Positions 1 to 8,688 of a stretch of 64,000 nucleotides of DNA are shown here, piece after piece. Below the pieces are notes generated by a model. The model was not told where the DNA came from, ran no database searches, and saw only the letters and a list, made by a program, of their open reading frames with translations. Source of the stretch: Bacteroidota bacterium (GTDB lineage: Bacteria; Bacteroidota; Ignavibacteria; UBA10030; UBA8401); NCBI GenBank assembly GCA_035506275.1, contig DATJPT010000009.1:124001-188000 (forward strand), read 5' to 3'. Each line of letters opens with the position of its first letter. Position 1 is the stretch's first letter. A program made the position numbers and the translations under genes.

Positions 1-414
1 ACAAAAAGAGCCGTTGCACTGGAACGATCGTGCTTCAAAATGTGGACGCTCGCCAATGTAGAACCGGAAGAGATCGATTACTCCAGCATGAAGGTGACCG
101 ACGCTGCATATCACCTTCGTCCCGAAATCATGGAATCTGCCTATTACCTTTATCGAATAACGGGAAAGGATGAATTTCCCGCCATGGGCGAAATATTTTT
201 CAATAACCTTGTCAAATATTGCCGGACCGACGTTGCCTATGCCGCGCTCAGCAACGTCATAACCAAAGAAAAGAGGGACGAGATGGAAAGTTTCTTCTTT
301 GCCGAGACGCTCAAATATCTCTATCTTCTTTTCGCCCCCCCCGCAGCATTGAATTTCGATAAGGTCGTTTTCAACACCGAAGCTCATCCCCTTCACCGGG
401 TCATGGAACGATAA
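1..414 (+). CDS. GH47 alpha-mannosidase-like protein, C-terminal part
   Basis: The reading frame is open from the first base, so the gene starts upstream and only its last 137 codons are here. The visible part carries the end of a glycoside hydrolase family 47 catalytic domain: 'LRPEIMESAYYLYR', then 'MESFFFAETLKYLYLLF' and 'FNTEAHPL'. The 'ESFFLAETLKYLYLLF...FNTEAHP' end is highly typical of class I alpha-1,2-mannosidases, including the EDEM-like branch; the Thr in 'NTEAHP' is the usual calcium ligand. The family trims alpha-1,2-linked mannose and is best known from eukaryotic N-glycan processing; bacterial members exist. The protein ends soon after the barrel with no sorting tail. The family call is firm from sequence; the substrate is not known. 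Confidence 0.85.
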   Translation, partial: TKRAVALERSCFKMWTLANVEPEEIDYSSMKVTDAAYHLRPEIMESAYYLYRITGKDEFPAMGEIFFNNLVKYCRTDVAYAALSNVITKEKRDEMESFFFAETLKYLYLLFAPPAALNFDKVVFNTEAHPLHRVMER

Positions 415-418
415 CCCC

Positions 419-1378
419 ATGTCTCTCTTTTCATTCTCAGCCAGAACTCTGTCCTGCTCCATTGCCGTCGCCGCCGTTCTCTGCCTTTCAGCGACGGCTT
501 CCCATGCCGCCTGGCCCGTAGAAAGAGGCTACAAGGTTATCAACGGCGTCTCGCATTATTATGAAGTGATCGGGGAAGGAGTTCCGATCGTCGTTGTTCA
601 CGGGGGCCCCGGACTCGACCATAGTTATTTTCTCCCTCAAATGAAGGAGCTGGCGAAAAATTACAGACTGATCTTTTACGATCAGCGCGGAATGGGGAAA
701 ACCTCGGCCGATTTTGACGTGAAGCGGATGACGATGGATGATCTCGTCGAGGATCTGGACGGAATAAGGCAGGCATTCGGGCTGGAAAAAATGAATCTGA
801 TGGGGCATTCATGGGGAGGACTGGTGTCGATGTTTTATGCCATAAAATATCCCGGCCGATTGCGATCATTGATCCTCAGCAACTCAACGCCGGCAAGTCC
901 CGCGTTGCGCGATCGATCGTTCGGGATGATGGCGCAAAAGACGTCCAGAGATGACAGCCTCGCTGAATCGCAGATCGCGCAAACAGATTCATTCAAGAAA
1001 AGAGACCCGTCGGCGATGGCAAAATATTTTCGCCTCCTTTTTCGCGGCTCGTTCCGCGACAAACGCTTTGCGGACAGTCTGACGCTGGAATTCGATTCGA
1101 CGTATGCTTCGAAAAGTGCCATGGTGCAGCAATTATACAACGATACCAGGATTCAGACATACGATATCCATAGGCGGTTGAACGCCGTCACCTGTCCGAC
1201 GCTGATCATCGCAGGTGCGGACGACGCCGCAGTCCCCGAGGCTAATGAACAAATCCATGAGAGCATTCGCGGCTCTCAGTACGTTATACTTCCCGACTGC
1301 GGGCATTTCCCGTTCATTGAAGCGGGCGAAAAGTTCTTTCCCCTGGTTAGGAATTTTCTGAAGACTGCGACAGAATGA
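419..1378 (+). CDS. exported alpha/beta hydrolase, proline iminopeptidase-like
   Basis: A 319-residue alpha/beta hydrolase with a signal peptide (about residues 1-31, ending SHAA). Visible motifs are the oxyanion-hole segment HGGPG at 61-65, the nucleophile elbow GHSWGG with Ser131, a candidate acidic residue in 'AGADD' at 268/269, and the catalytic His296 in 'DCGHFPF'. HGGPG with GHSWGG is characteristic of the proline iminopeptidase (peptidase S33) group, which removes N-terminal proline or cleaves related small amides and esters. The gene starts 5 bases after the GH47-like gene, suggesting co-transcription. The signal peptide places it in the periplasm or outside, unlike cytoplasmic Pip enzymes, so the substrate could be an exogenous peptide or ester. 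The fold is certain; the precise activity is inferred. Confidence 0.85.
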   Translation: MSLFSFSARTLSCSIAVAAVLCLSATASHAAWPVERGYKVINGVSHYYEVIGEGVPIVVVHGGPGLDHSYFLPQMKELAKNYRLIFYDQRGMGKTSADFDVKRMTMDDLVEDLDGIRQAFGLEKMNLMGHSWGGLVSMFYAIKYPGRLRSLILSNSTPASPALRDRSFGMMAQKTSRDDSLAESQIAQTDSFKKRDPSAMAKYFRLLFRGSFRDKRFADSLTLEFDSTYASKSAMVQQLYNDTRIQTYDIHRRLNAVTCPTLIIAGADDAAVPEANEQIHESIRGSQYVILPDCGHFPFIEAGEKFFPLVRNFLKTATE

Positions 1379-1415
1379 CCGAGAGCATGTTCCCCCTCCA
1401 CCAAACAGCATTTCA

Positions 1416-1862
1416 ATGAGCGTGCTTCCGGCAATATTGTCGATCCGCCGTCATTTTCTTTTTGCCCTCGCTGGATGTTTTTGGACGGTCGCAGGAGGGA
1501 TCCTTTGTTTTCGGGGAGCGATCTGGCTCGGATTGTTGTCGGCACCGGCGGCAGTTGCTGTCGCGCTGATCAGCGCTGCATGTGCCGCGGCCGGTTATAG
1601 TTTTGGCTTTTCAAAGCTCGTCATCAGGAACATAGAACGCATCAACCGTATGCCCGAACGGGCGAATTGTTTTGCGTTCACCGCCGTGCGCGGCTATGTA
1701 ATGATCGCGCTCATGATGTCGATCGGCATCACATTGCGCAACTCATCGATCCCGAAGTATTATCTTACCGTGCCGTATTTTGTCATGGGAGGGATCCTTC
1801 TTATTGGGAGCGTTCAGTTCTACCGGAAGTTCCTTTCGTCCCTTGCCGAAGCCGCCTCATGA
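1416..1862 (+). CDS. small integral membrane protein of unknown function
   Basis: A 148-residue protein with about four hydrophobic stretches (roughly residues 12-32, 38-63, 92-108 and 118-135) separated by short basic loops such as 'RNIERINRMPERANC'. The two central loops carry most of the charge, so a four-helix inner-membrane protein is likely. I recognise no named family. It starts 37 bases after the hydrolase and lies before the acyltransferase gene, so it may belong to a short envelope-related transcription unit. Nothing in the sequence reveals a catalytic or transport motif. The call as a real gene rests on codon-like composition, a complete frame and its fit between neighbours. Confidence 0.6.
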   Translation: MSVLPAILSIRRHFLFALAGCFWTVAGGILCFRGAIWLGLLSAPAAVAVALISAACAAAGYSFGFSKLVIRNIERINRMPERANCFAFTAVRGYVMIALMMSIGITLRNSSIPKYYLTVPYFVMGGILLIGSVQFYRKFLSSLAEAAS

Positions 1863-1923
1863 TCCCACCCCTTTCAGGCTACCGATCATCAATCTGTTTT
1901 TGATTCTGCATCAATGATTTCGT

Positions 1924-2856
1924 ATGTTTGTCATGATGCAAGACAGACTTGAATATCTTGGCTATAGTGTTATCGGCTGGCTCGTGCGGCTGATGCCGTG
2001 GAGGTCCGTCAATCGATTCGGCGCGGCGCTTGCCTCAATTGTGTTCTATCTCGTCCCAATCAGACGCTCGCTGACGATCGAGCACTTGCACAGAGCCTTT
2101 CCGGGAAAGTCTCCAGCCGAAATACACGCGATCGCTTTGGCGGCGTACCGCAACCTTGTCATTTCTCTGCTCGAAGTCTTCTGGTTCTCCCGTTTGACGC
2201 CGGAAAAGGTCCGGGAAGTAGTCAGGATGCCGGAGACCAGCGTGATGGATGCGCGTTTGCAAGAGGGGAAGGGGCTGATCATGCTGGGGGGGCATTTCGG
2301 CAACTGGGAACTCATCGCGATCGCCGTCGGGCTGTTGAGCAAGCATCCTTTGACCATCATCGTCCAGCGACAGCGGAACAAATTTGTCGATGCCTTCATG
2401 AACAAGAACCGGACGCTCTTCGGCAACAAAGTTGTCGAGATGGAAAAGGCGCCGCGGGAAATAATTTCAACGCTTCGCAACAACGGCGTGGTAGCGATCC
2501 TGGCCGATCAAAGCGGCCCCCGGGAGGGGCTCTTTGTCAACTTCTTCGGCCGCCCTGCGTCGACGCATCGCGGGCCGGCCCTGTTCAGCGTCAGGACCGG
2601 AGCGCCGATCATTATGGCGTTCATTATCCGCCAGCCCGACGGGCTCTACAACGTGGAGTTCGAGGAGGTCGAGACGAAAGATGTGGGCGGCACCGATGAG
2701 GAAAAGATAGAGCAGATCACGGCCCGCCATGTTGCCATACTTGAGGAATATGCCACGCGTTACCCCGACCATTGGCTGTGGATGCACAAGCGCTGGAAAC
2801 ATACACCTTCTCCGACCCTTCCCTCTGAAACACAAATCCATGCATCTGCCGAATAA
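1924..2856 (+). CDS. lysophospholipid/lipid A acyltransferase (LpxL/HtrB family)
   Basis: A 310-residue member of the LpxL/HtrB/MsbB family, which transfers a secondary acyl chain to lipid A precursors at the cytoplasmic face of the inner membrane. The hallmark is HFGNWE at residues 124-129, the H-x4-E catalytic motif of this family, followed by a basic 'IVQRQRN' segment and 'DQSGPREGLFVNFFGRPA', the usual substrate-binding region. An N-terminal hydrophobic anchor (about 15-45) fits. The end motif 'YPDHWLWMHKRWK' is also conserved in this family. Length matches the usual 290-320. It overlaps the heptosyltransferase gene by 17 bases, so the two are translationally linked, and both act in LPS assembly. 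The acyl donor and exact acylation position cannot be read from sequence. Confidence 0.88.
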   Translation: MFVMMQDRLEYLGYSVIGWLVRLMPWRSVNRFGAALASIVFYLVPIRRSLTIEHLHRAFPGKSPAEIHAIALAAYRNLVISLLEVFWFSRLTPEKVREVVRMPETSVMDARLQEGKGLIMLGGHFGNWELIAIAVGLLSKHPLTIIVQRQRNKFVDAFMNKNRTLFGNKVVEMEKAPREIISTLRNNGVVAILADQSGPREGLFVNFFGRPASTHRGPALFSVRTGAPIIMAFIIRQPDGLYNVEFEEVETKDVGGTDEEKIEQITARHVAILEEYATRYPDHWLWMHKRWKHTPSPTLPSETQIHASAE

Positions 2857-3874
2857 GATCCTGGTCTTTCAAACAGCGTTCCTTGGCGACGTCGTTTTGA
2901 CCTTGCCGCTCGTGCAGGTGCTGCATCGGGAATTTCCTCATGCTCAAGTTGATTTTGTTGCGACTCCGAAAGCGTCCTCCGTTCTGAGGAATCATCCAGC
3001 GATTCATTCAATCATCGAGTATGATAAACGGGGGAGCCAACGAGGCTTGCGCGGAATGATGGCGATTGCAGGGGTGTTAAAAGCAGGGCGCTATGATGTT
3101 GCGCTTGTCCCGCATCGATCCTTGCGAAGCGGGATCGTCGTTGCGATGAGCGGGATTCCTCGCAGGATTTGCTTCGAAACTGCGGCAGGAAGAATTCTCT
3201 TCAATGAGACCGTCCCCTATGATAAGACGATCCATGAGACCGAGCGGGATCTTTCTTTTTTGAAAACGCTGCATATCGATCCCCCAAAAAAAGAACTCCC
3301 GGTTTTGTATCCATCCAAAGAAGACGCAGACCTCGTCGGTCAATGGTTTACGAAGATGAAGGTTCAATCGAAGCGCACGGTGATCGCAATTGCCCCGGGC
3401 TCTGTGTGGAATACGAAGCGCTGGCCCGGCGAACGTTTTTCCACCTTGGCGAAGAAGATCGTTGCGGAAGGGGGGAACGTCGTTCTTGTCGGAGGGAAAG
3501 AAGATGAAGAGTTGTGCAGACAGATTTCAGTTGAAGCGGGGGGCGAGGGGGTCTCTGTGTCGGCGGGAAGCTTTTCGATCCTCCAGTCAGCGGAAATTAT
3601 CCGGAGATGTACGGCGCTCGTTTCAAACGACAGCGCGCCAATGCACCTGGCAGTTTCCATGGGAACCCCCGTCATCGCTCTTTTCGGAGCGACGGTTCCG
3701 TCGTTCGGGTTTGCGCCCTACGGCGAGAAGGATGTGGTCGTCCAGACGGAGGGGTTGTCGTGCAGGCCATGCAGCATTCACGGAGGAGATCGGTGTCCGA
3801 TCGGGACATTTGACTGCATGATGAATATTTCCCCGGAGTTCGTGTTCGAGAAGCTCGCCCGGTGGATCAGCTAG
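2840..3874 (+). CDS. waaF: ADP-heptose:LPS heptosyltransferase (WaaF-like, GT9)
   Basis: A glycosyltransferase family 9 protein that adds heptose to the LPS inner core. The frame is open further upstream, but the ATG at 2840 gives the canonical start 'MHLPNKILVFQTAFLGDVVLTLPLV' region and a 344-residue protein, the usual size; it overlaps the acyltransferase by 17 bases. Diagnostic parts are the N-terminal 'FLGDVVLTLP' loop, the nucleotide-sugar site 'IAPGSVWNTKRWP', and 'SNDSAPMHLAVSMGTPVIALFG' in the C-terminal Rossmann domain. A Cys-rich end (CRPC, RCP, CM) resembles the tail seen in several WaaF proteins. A related lipopolysaccharide glycosyltransferase of GT9 (WaaC-type) is the main alternative. 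Confidence 0.87.
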   Translation: MHLPNKILVFQTAFLGDVVLTLPLVQVLHREFPHAQVDFVATPKASSVLRNHPAIHSIIEYDKRGSQRGLRGMMAIAGVLKAGRYDVALVPHRSLRSGIVVAMSGIPRRICFETAAGRILFNETVPYDKTIHETERDLSFLKTLHIDPPKKELPVLYPSKEDADLVGQWFTKMKVQSKRTVIAIAPGSVWNTKRWPGERFSTLAKKIVAEGGNVVLVGGKEDEELCRQISVEAGGEGVSVSAGSFSILQSAEIIRRCTALVSNDSAPMHLAVSMGTPVIALFGATVPSFGFAPYGEKDVVVQTEGLSCRPCSIHGGDRCPIGTFDCMMNISPEFVFEKLARWIS

Positions 3875-3899
3875 CAGCACCGTTCCGCCTTCATCCCGT

Positions 3900-6215
3900 C
3901 TAGAACTTTATGTCACTCGGATTTTCTTCCCCCTCTTTCCAGTTTGCTGAAGTATGTATGTCGCAGGTCGCGGGCTGATACTTGACGTTGAATACCTCAG
4001 TCATCTTTTTTGGACAGAACTGCGTTGCAAGCTTATGCGTGTCGGCGCAGATAGTATCGACGACCACGCCGTCCGGCATGTTGAAGTATTCATTCGTTAT
4101 CGGAATTGATTGGTCCTCATAAATATATTTCATCACTCGTCCCCAGAGCGGCGCTGCCGTCCGTCCTCCCTGCCCGTCGGCAGATGTGAATTTCACCTGC
4201 TGGTCGTCGAACCCGATCCAAACGCCCGCGGCAAACTGAGGTGTGAATCCGACAAACCAGGCGTCGGCAAAGTCCTGTGTCGTACCGGTTTTACCCGCGG
4301 CAGGAAGATGGAAAAAATGGCGAACGCGGCCTCCGCTTCCGTGGTCGACCACATCCTGAAGCATCGACGTCATGATATACGCCGTCTCTTTGCTCATCAC
4401 CTCTCTCTTCTCGGGGGCGTTATCTTCGATCACATTTCCGTCCTTATCCTCGATCCTCAAGATGCTCATTGGTTGGACATATACCCCCTCGTTGGCGAAG
4501 ACGCCGAACGCTGCGGTCAGCTCGATGGGCCTGACCGTTGCGGTGCCTAGCGCGATCGATTCGAACGGGGGGATCGGAGTTGTAATTCCCATACGGTGGG
4601 CGAGCTCGATCACCTGGTTTTTCGGGGCGATCTCCATGATGGCGCGGACGGCGATCAGGTTAATGGATTCGCGGAGCCCTTCACGCAGCGTATACTTTCC
4701 GCCGATCGTGCCGTCGAAGTTCCCCGGCGTCCATCGCGAGCCGTCCTCCATCATAAGCGTGACCGGCTGGTTGAGCAATTCGTATGTCGGCGGATATCCG
4801 TTGTCGATCGCGACGGTGTACACGAACGGCTTAAAAGCGGAACCGGGCTGGCGGACGATCTGCGTCGTGTGATTAAGGCCATATTTGAACGACCTGAAAT
4901 CGGCGCCGCCGACCATTGCGCAGATATTGCCGGAGTGGGGATCGATGATGATCAATCCGACCTCGATCGTCTGCCAGGCTTTTTTCACCGAGTCGACAAA
5001 CGATCTGTTGGTGCGGAGGGCCAGCGAGATGCTGTCCCGTTCAACGCGGCTCGTGGTTTTTCTGGCGGCGATCACGTCGTCGACGCTCTTGTCCAACGCC
5101 TTGTTGAGGATCTCGGCATTCGCCTTCCAGTCCCACGTGGAGTCGAACGCGGGCTGGATGTCCGCGAGATGTTCGGCAACGGCGCGGTTCGCATACCGCT
5201 GCATGCGGCTGTCGAGCGAAGTGTACACCGAGAGGCCGTCTTTATAGATATCGAACCCATACTTGTCCGCTTTTTGAAGCAGCTGCTGGCGGACGTATTC
5301 GACGAAATGAGGGGCGATGCCGGTCGGCGTCAGCGCATCGCTGTTGTTGAAATGGAGGGAGTCTTTTCCGACGGAGTCGGCTTCAGCCTGCGTCAGTTTC
5401 CCGTATTTCACCATTTGCGAGAGCACGATCTCGCGGCGCAGGAAAGCGCGTTCAGGATGTTTGATGGGGTCGTAATACACCGGCCCTTTGGCCATGCCGA
5501 TGAGGAGCGACGACTCCGCGAGCGTCAAATCCTGGGCGGCTTTGTCGAAATAGATCGACGCGGCCGCCGAGATGCCGTACGCCCCGCGTCCCAGGTAGAT
5601 GTAATTGAGATACATCTCCAGGATCTCTTTTTTCGTGTAGGTCCTCTCGATCTGCACGGCGGTGATGAACTCGCGGATCTTGCGCGTTGCCTTGTCGAAG
5701 GCATTTTCCTGCGCGCTCTTCCAGTTGTACAGATTCCTCGAAAGCTGCATCGTGATCGTGCTGGCCCCCTGGTTTCTGATGAAGGCGAGAGGAATGCGCC
5801 AGATCACCACTCCCCAGTGGCTGTAAAAATCCTTGTCTTCGGTGCAGATCAGCGCGTCGATGGTGCTCTGCGGAATTTTGTCGTACGAAATATAGGTTCT
5901 GTTCTTCAGATAGAATTGGCCGAGCAATTCCCCGTCGTACGAAAGAACTTTGGTCGCGAGTTCCGGCTTCGGGTTTTCGAGCTGCTCGAGGGAAGGGAGG
6001 CCGGCAAAGACGAGCTTCATGAACACCACGAACAACAACAAGGCGGCGACGACCCCTCCCGCAAATGCGTACCAGTATTTTTTAAAGAAATTCTTGCTCC
6101 GGAGGTACATCTCGTCCCTGTACTTCGGCTCCGTGAAATAGCGTCGCATCTGTTCCGAGCTGTATCCTCCTTTGGGCCGCGGTTTACGCGGGTCGAGCGG
6201 CGGTGTTTTTCCCAT
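3900..6215 (-). CDS. penicillin-binding protein 1A, bifunctional peptidoglycan synthase
   Basis: A 771-residue class A PBP. After a basic cytoplasmic tail there is one membrane anchor (about 49-72). The GT51 glycosyltransferase domain follows, with TEDKDFYSHWG at 125-135 (catalytic Glu126), GASTITMQLSRN at 150-161, and RTYTKKEILEMYLN near 191-204. The transpeptidase domain has all three motifs: SxxK with nucleophile Ser459 and Lys462 in 'PGSAFKPF', SIN at 517-519, and KTGTT at 642-646. It polymerises glycan strands and cross-links peptides in the periplasm. It is the last gene of a minus-strand operon and starts 3 bases after the lpxH stop, so coupling with envelope genes is likely. The long antisense open frame here is a codon-bias shadow. 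Confidence 0.95.
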   Translation of the reverse strand: MGKTPPLDPRKPRPKGGYSSEQMRRYFTEPKYRDEMYLRSKNFFKKYWYAFAGGVVAALLLFVVFMKLVFAGLPSLEQLENPKPELATKVLSYDGELLGQFYLKNRTYISYDKIPQSTIDALICTEDKDFYSHWGVVIWRIPLAFIRNQGASTITMQLSRNLYNWKSAQENAFDKATRKIREFITAVQIERTYTKKEILEMYLNYIYLGRGAYGISAAASIYFDKAAQDLTLAESSLLIGMAKGPVYYDPIKHPERAFLRREIVLSQMVKYGKLTQAEADSVGKDSLHFNNSDALTPTGIAPHFVEYVRQQLLQKADKYGFDIYKDGLSVYTSLDSRMQRYANRAVAEHLADIQPAFDSTWDWKANAEILNKALDKSVDDVIAARKTTSRVERDSISLALRTNRSFVDSVKKAWQTIEVGLIIIDPHSGNICAMVGGADFRSFKYGLNHTTQIVRQPGSAFKPFVYTVAIDNGYPPTYELLNQPVTLMMEDGSRWTPGNFDGTIGGKYTLREGLRESINLIAVRAIMEIAPKNQVIELAHRMGITTPIPPFESIALGTATVRPIELTAAFGVFANEGVYVQPMSILRIEDKDGNVIEDNAPEKREVMSKETAYIMTSMLQDVVDHGSGGRVRHFFHLPAAGKTGTTQDFADAWFVGFTPQFAAGVWIGFDDQQVKFTSADGQGGRTAAPLWGRVMKYIYEDQSIPITNEYFNMPDGVVVDTICADTHKLATQFCPKKMTEVFNVKYQPATCDIHTSANWKEGEENPSDIKF

Positions 6216-6218
6216 ACG

Positions 6219-6950
6219 TTATTCTTTTTTCCAGGTTTTTAATTCCACGGTGTCTCCGTCAAACTCTGCATACGTGGAGAAGGAGATCCAGTCGCCGAGG
6301 TTGATATAGATGCCGCTGCCGATCTTTTGCGACAACGGCATATGCCTGTGCCCCATGATCACGACGTCGCATCCTTCATCGATCTTTTTTGTTGCGAACT
6401 TGAGCATGCCGTCAGTTTCGCCGTAATCTTTCTTGGCAGTATACTCCCGGCTGCTGCGAGACGTCCGTCGTGCGATCGGCGCCGTGATGCCGGGATGTAC
6501 AATTGAAAACAAAAAAATGCTGAACTTGTTCCGGAGAATTGTCTTGAGAATCCTGTAACCGGAATCCTTCAAGGCAAGGCCGTCGCCATGATGGAGATAA
6601 AACTTTTTCCCCTTCAGCACGATGGCAAACGGATCTTTATAGACCGGGATGCCAAGATCGTCGGGGAAGAAATCCTTCAGCCAGAAATCATGGTTGCCGG
6701 CGACGTAGTGAACCGCTACATTCTTTTCGACGAGCCTCGCCAGCGCTGAGATAGTGTGATGGTAGCCGCGCGGGACAACGTATTTATACTCAAACCAATA
6801 GTCGAACAGGTCCCCGACGATAAAAAGCTGCTCCCCGTGCTTCTCGACGTGCGAAAGAAAGGAAAGCAGGCGCGCTTCCTTCTCTTTTTCACGGTCCCTG
6901 TCGTGAAGACCTAAATGAACATCGGAAATGAAGAAAATGCTTTTCATCAT
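6219..6950 (-). CDS. lpxH: UDP-2,3-diacylglucosamine diphosphatase
   Basis: A calcineurin-like metallophosphoesterase of 243 residues matching LpxH in length and motifs: 'SDVHLG' (Asp10, His12), 'GDLFDYWFE' (Asp47), 'AGNHDFW' (Asn86, His87), 'LHHGDG' (His120/121) and 'GHRHMP' near the end. These bind the two metal ions. LpxH removes UMP from UDP-2,3-diacylglucosamine to give lipid X, a step of lipid A synthesis, at the inner membrane surface. The GNHD form rather than GNRD is a small departure from the enterobacterial enzyme, so a related UDP-diacylglucosamine hydrolase or another phosphoesterase is possible. Two adjacent ATGs (6950 and 6947) could start it; the second gives the typical MKSIFFISD. 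Confidence 0.82.
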   Translation of the reverse strand: MMKSIFFISDVHLGLHDRDREKEKEARLLSFLSHVEKHGEQLFIVGDLFDYWFEYKYVVPRGYHHTISALARLVEKNVAVHYVAGNHDFWLKDFFPDDLGIPVYKDPFAIVLKGKKFYLHHGDGLALKDSGYRILKTILRNKFSIFLFSIVHPGITAPIARRTSRSSREYTAKKDYGETDGMLKFATKKIDEGCDVVIMGHRHMPLSQKIGSGIYINLGDWISFSTYAEFDGDTVELKTWKKE

Positions 6951-6953
6951 CAG

Positions 6954-7394
6954 CTATTGCGACACCGAGAATGTCAGCTCAATCGGCTGTGACGACCGGT
7001 TGCACCATCCCTCTGTATCGGAACAAAAAAAATATTTCATCGAACCTTTGAGCGTGTGTTTCCCCTTCGGAATTTTTTTATCCAATGTGAACGTGTATTT
7101 GACAGGCCTCTTCGTGTCCAGGTAGCCGGTCTTTGCCATTTTGGGCATTGAAACAACTCCCGTAAAATGCACGAGCGGATCTTTATCGAACTCAAACTCG
7201 ATCGCCGGGTCGGTATTGATGTGAATGCCCTCATCCGGAGCAAAGGAGACGACGATCTCTCCCGTCGCGCCCTGCTTCAACGTTGCGGACGTCAAATGAA
7301 TATCGCATTTCACCTGTCTCATTTCCTCGCCGCTCGATGCGAAAGGGATCGAGAAGATTAAGATCAAAAGGCAGAACGAAAATGCCGGTCGCAT
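6954..7394 (-). CDS. stand-alone DsbD N-terminal-like domain, exported
   Basis: A 146-residue protein with a signal peptide (about 1-21) and then one immunoglobulin-like domain. The segment 'KYFFCSDTEGWCNRSSQPIELTFSV' region holds two cysteines separated by six residues in the place where the N-terminal domain of the thiol:disulfide interchange protein DsbD carries its redox pair, followed by the same final beta strand. In DsbD this periplasmic domain passes electrons from the membrane domain to partners such as DsbC. Here neither the membrane part nor the C-terminal thioredoxin-like part is present, and none lies next door. It sits 3 bases from lpxH in the minus-strand envelope operon. A redox partner or a simple disulfide relay is a reasonable guess; the electron donor is unknown. 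Confidence 0.68.
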   Translation of the reverse strand: MRPAFSFCLLILIFSIPFASSGEEMRQVKCDIHLTSATLKQGATGEIVVSFAPDEGIHINTDPAIEFEFDKDPLVHFTGVVSMPKMAKTGYLDTKRPVKYTFTLDKKIPKGKHTLKGSMKYFFCSDTEGWCNRSSQPIELTFSVSQ

Positions 7395-7409
7395 AAATTG
7401 TACTCCTTG

Positions 7410-8687
7410 CTATGACGCAGCGCGCCCCGCCCGGGTATCGTCGACCCGCTGCAGGAGCGCCAATCCTAGGATAAAAAAGGCCCCCACCGAAAGGATGGAG
7501 AGCCGCTGATTATTTGTAAGATACGAAATCAAACCGAATAAAAAAGTACCGATCACTGCCGATGCCTTCCCGCAGAGGCCGTCGTAAAACCCGAAAAATT
7601 CCGCTTCCCGCTCCTTCGGCGTGAGCAATGCCATGAGACTCCTGCTTGCCGATTGCGCCGCCCCCAGCGAACTTCCGGCAATGATGGAAATTCCAAAGAA
7701 CATGACCTTCGACTGGACGAAGTACGCTGCTGTCACGACGACCAGCCAGAGAACGAGGTTGATGTCGATGGTTTTTTTAGGGCCGATCTTGTCCGTCACC
7801 ACGCCGAACATCAGCGATCCGACGACTCCGGAGGCCTGTACGACCGCAAAGAGTGCGATAATTTCGCGCAACGAAAAATTGAGCGACTGCTTGGCAAAAA
7901 TCGACGCGAATGAGATCACCGTGAGAATGCCGTCGTTGTAGATGAAGAATGCGAGCAGAAATCTGGCGACCTGGCGGTAATCCTTCAGGTGGCTGATCGT
8001 TTGTCGAACGCGCTCCCATCCGGCCCTGATATACGACGGCTTCTTCTCGAACTTCACTTTGTGATCTCTAAAAAAAAGGAAAAGGGGGGCGGAGAATGCA
8101 AGGAAGATAAGAGCGGCGAGGACGAAACTCAGGCGCACATTCCCGAGGTTTGACGGAACAAACCCTTCCGCGTATAACGGCATGACAAACAGGAGAGTGG
8201 TGAGCGATCCGAAATATCCCATCGCGTAGCCGTAGCCGGAAACCCTTCCGTAGCTCCGTTCGGTCGTAATGTTCGGCAGGAATGCGTCGTAGAAGACGAT
8301 CCCCCCCTCGAAACCGATGTTGGCGATGATGAACAGCGTCATTCCCGCCGCGATCATCCCTTCGCCGATGAAGTACAACAGCGACGTACACGCGACGCTG
8401 ACGATCGTGAACCCGAAGAGAAATCTTTTCCGCCGGCTCGAAAAATCCGCCGCCGCCCCCAGGACGGGAGCGATAGCCGCCGTGATGAACATCGAGACGC
8501 TGACCGCGATCCCCCAGAGCAAATCCCCCATTCCTTTTCCTCCGGCGACGATGTCCTTGAAATACAACGAATACCCGACAGCGATAATGATCACCGAGAA
8601 CGAGGTGTTGGCAAAATCGAATAAGGTCCAGACAAAAATTTGCAGCCGGGATGTCGTGCGTTGGGGCGGGGATGGAAAGCTCGTCAT
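7410..8687 (-). CDS. MFS transporter, UMF1/Atg22-like
   Basis: A 425-residue major facilitator with about 12 membrane helices. I chose the ATG at 8685-8687: it lies one base after the nusB stop (TAA, G, ATG), and the longer frame upstream would run deep into nusB. The start region 'FVWTLFDFANTSFSVIIIAVGYSLYF', the 'DFSSRRKRFLF' cytoplasmic loop and 'GYGYAMGYFGSL' resemble the UMF1 family (Atg22-like vacuole effluxer relatives), whose bacterial members are poorly characterised. Its place between nusB and a periplasmic redox protein does not reveal a substrate. A drug or metabolite exporter cannot be ruled out. Confidence 0.75.
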   Translation of the reverse strand: MTSFPSPPQRTTSRLQIFVWTLFDFANTSFSVIIIAVGYSLYFKDIVAGGKGMGDLLWGIAVSVSMFITAAIAPVLGAAADFSSRRKRFLFGFTIVSVACTSLLYFIGEGMIAAGMTLFIIANIGFEGGIVFYDAFLPNITTERSYGRVSGYGYAMGYFGSLTTLLFVMPLYAEGFVPSNLGNVRLSFVLAALIFLAFSAPLFLFFRDHKVKFEKKPSYIRAGWERVRQTISHLKDYRQVARFLLAFFIYNDGILTVISFASIFAKQSLNFSLREIIALFAVVQASGVVGSLMFGVVTDKIGPKKTIDINLVLWLVVVTAAYFVQSKVMFFGISIIAGSSLGAAQSASRSLMALLTPKEREAEFFGFYDGLCGKASAVIGTFLFGLISYLTNNQRLSILSVGAFFILGLALLQRVDDTRAGRAAS

Positions 8688-8688
8688 C

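Noticed and set aside
1998-2699. Open frame of 233 codons overlapping the acyltransferase
   Set aside because: It is out of frame with the clear LpxL-type gene and gives a low-complexity Arg/Ala/Gly product.
3875-3899. Terminator between convergent waaF and PBP1A genes
   Set aside because: The 25-base gap has no inverted repeat or T tract; transcripts probably end inside or past the opposite gene.
4596-6242. Long plus-strand open frame of 548 codons
   Set aside because: It is exactly antisense to the PBP1A gene, which has every catalytic motif. The product is a biased Arg/Asp/Gly-rich sequence with no fold signature, typical of a codon-bias shadow.
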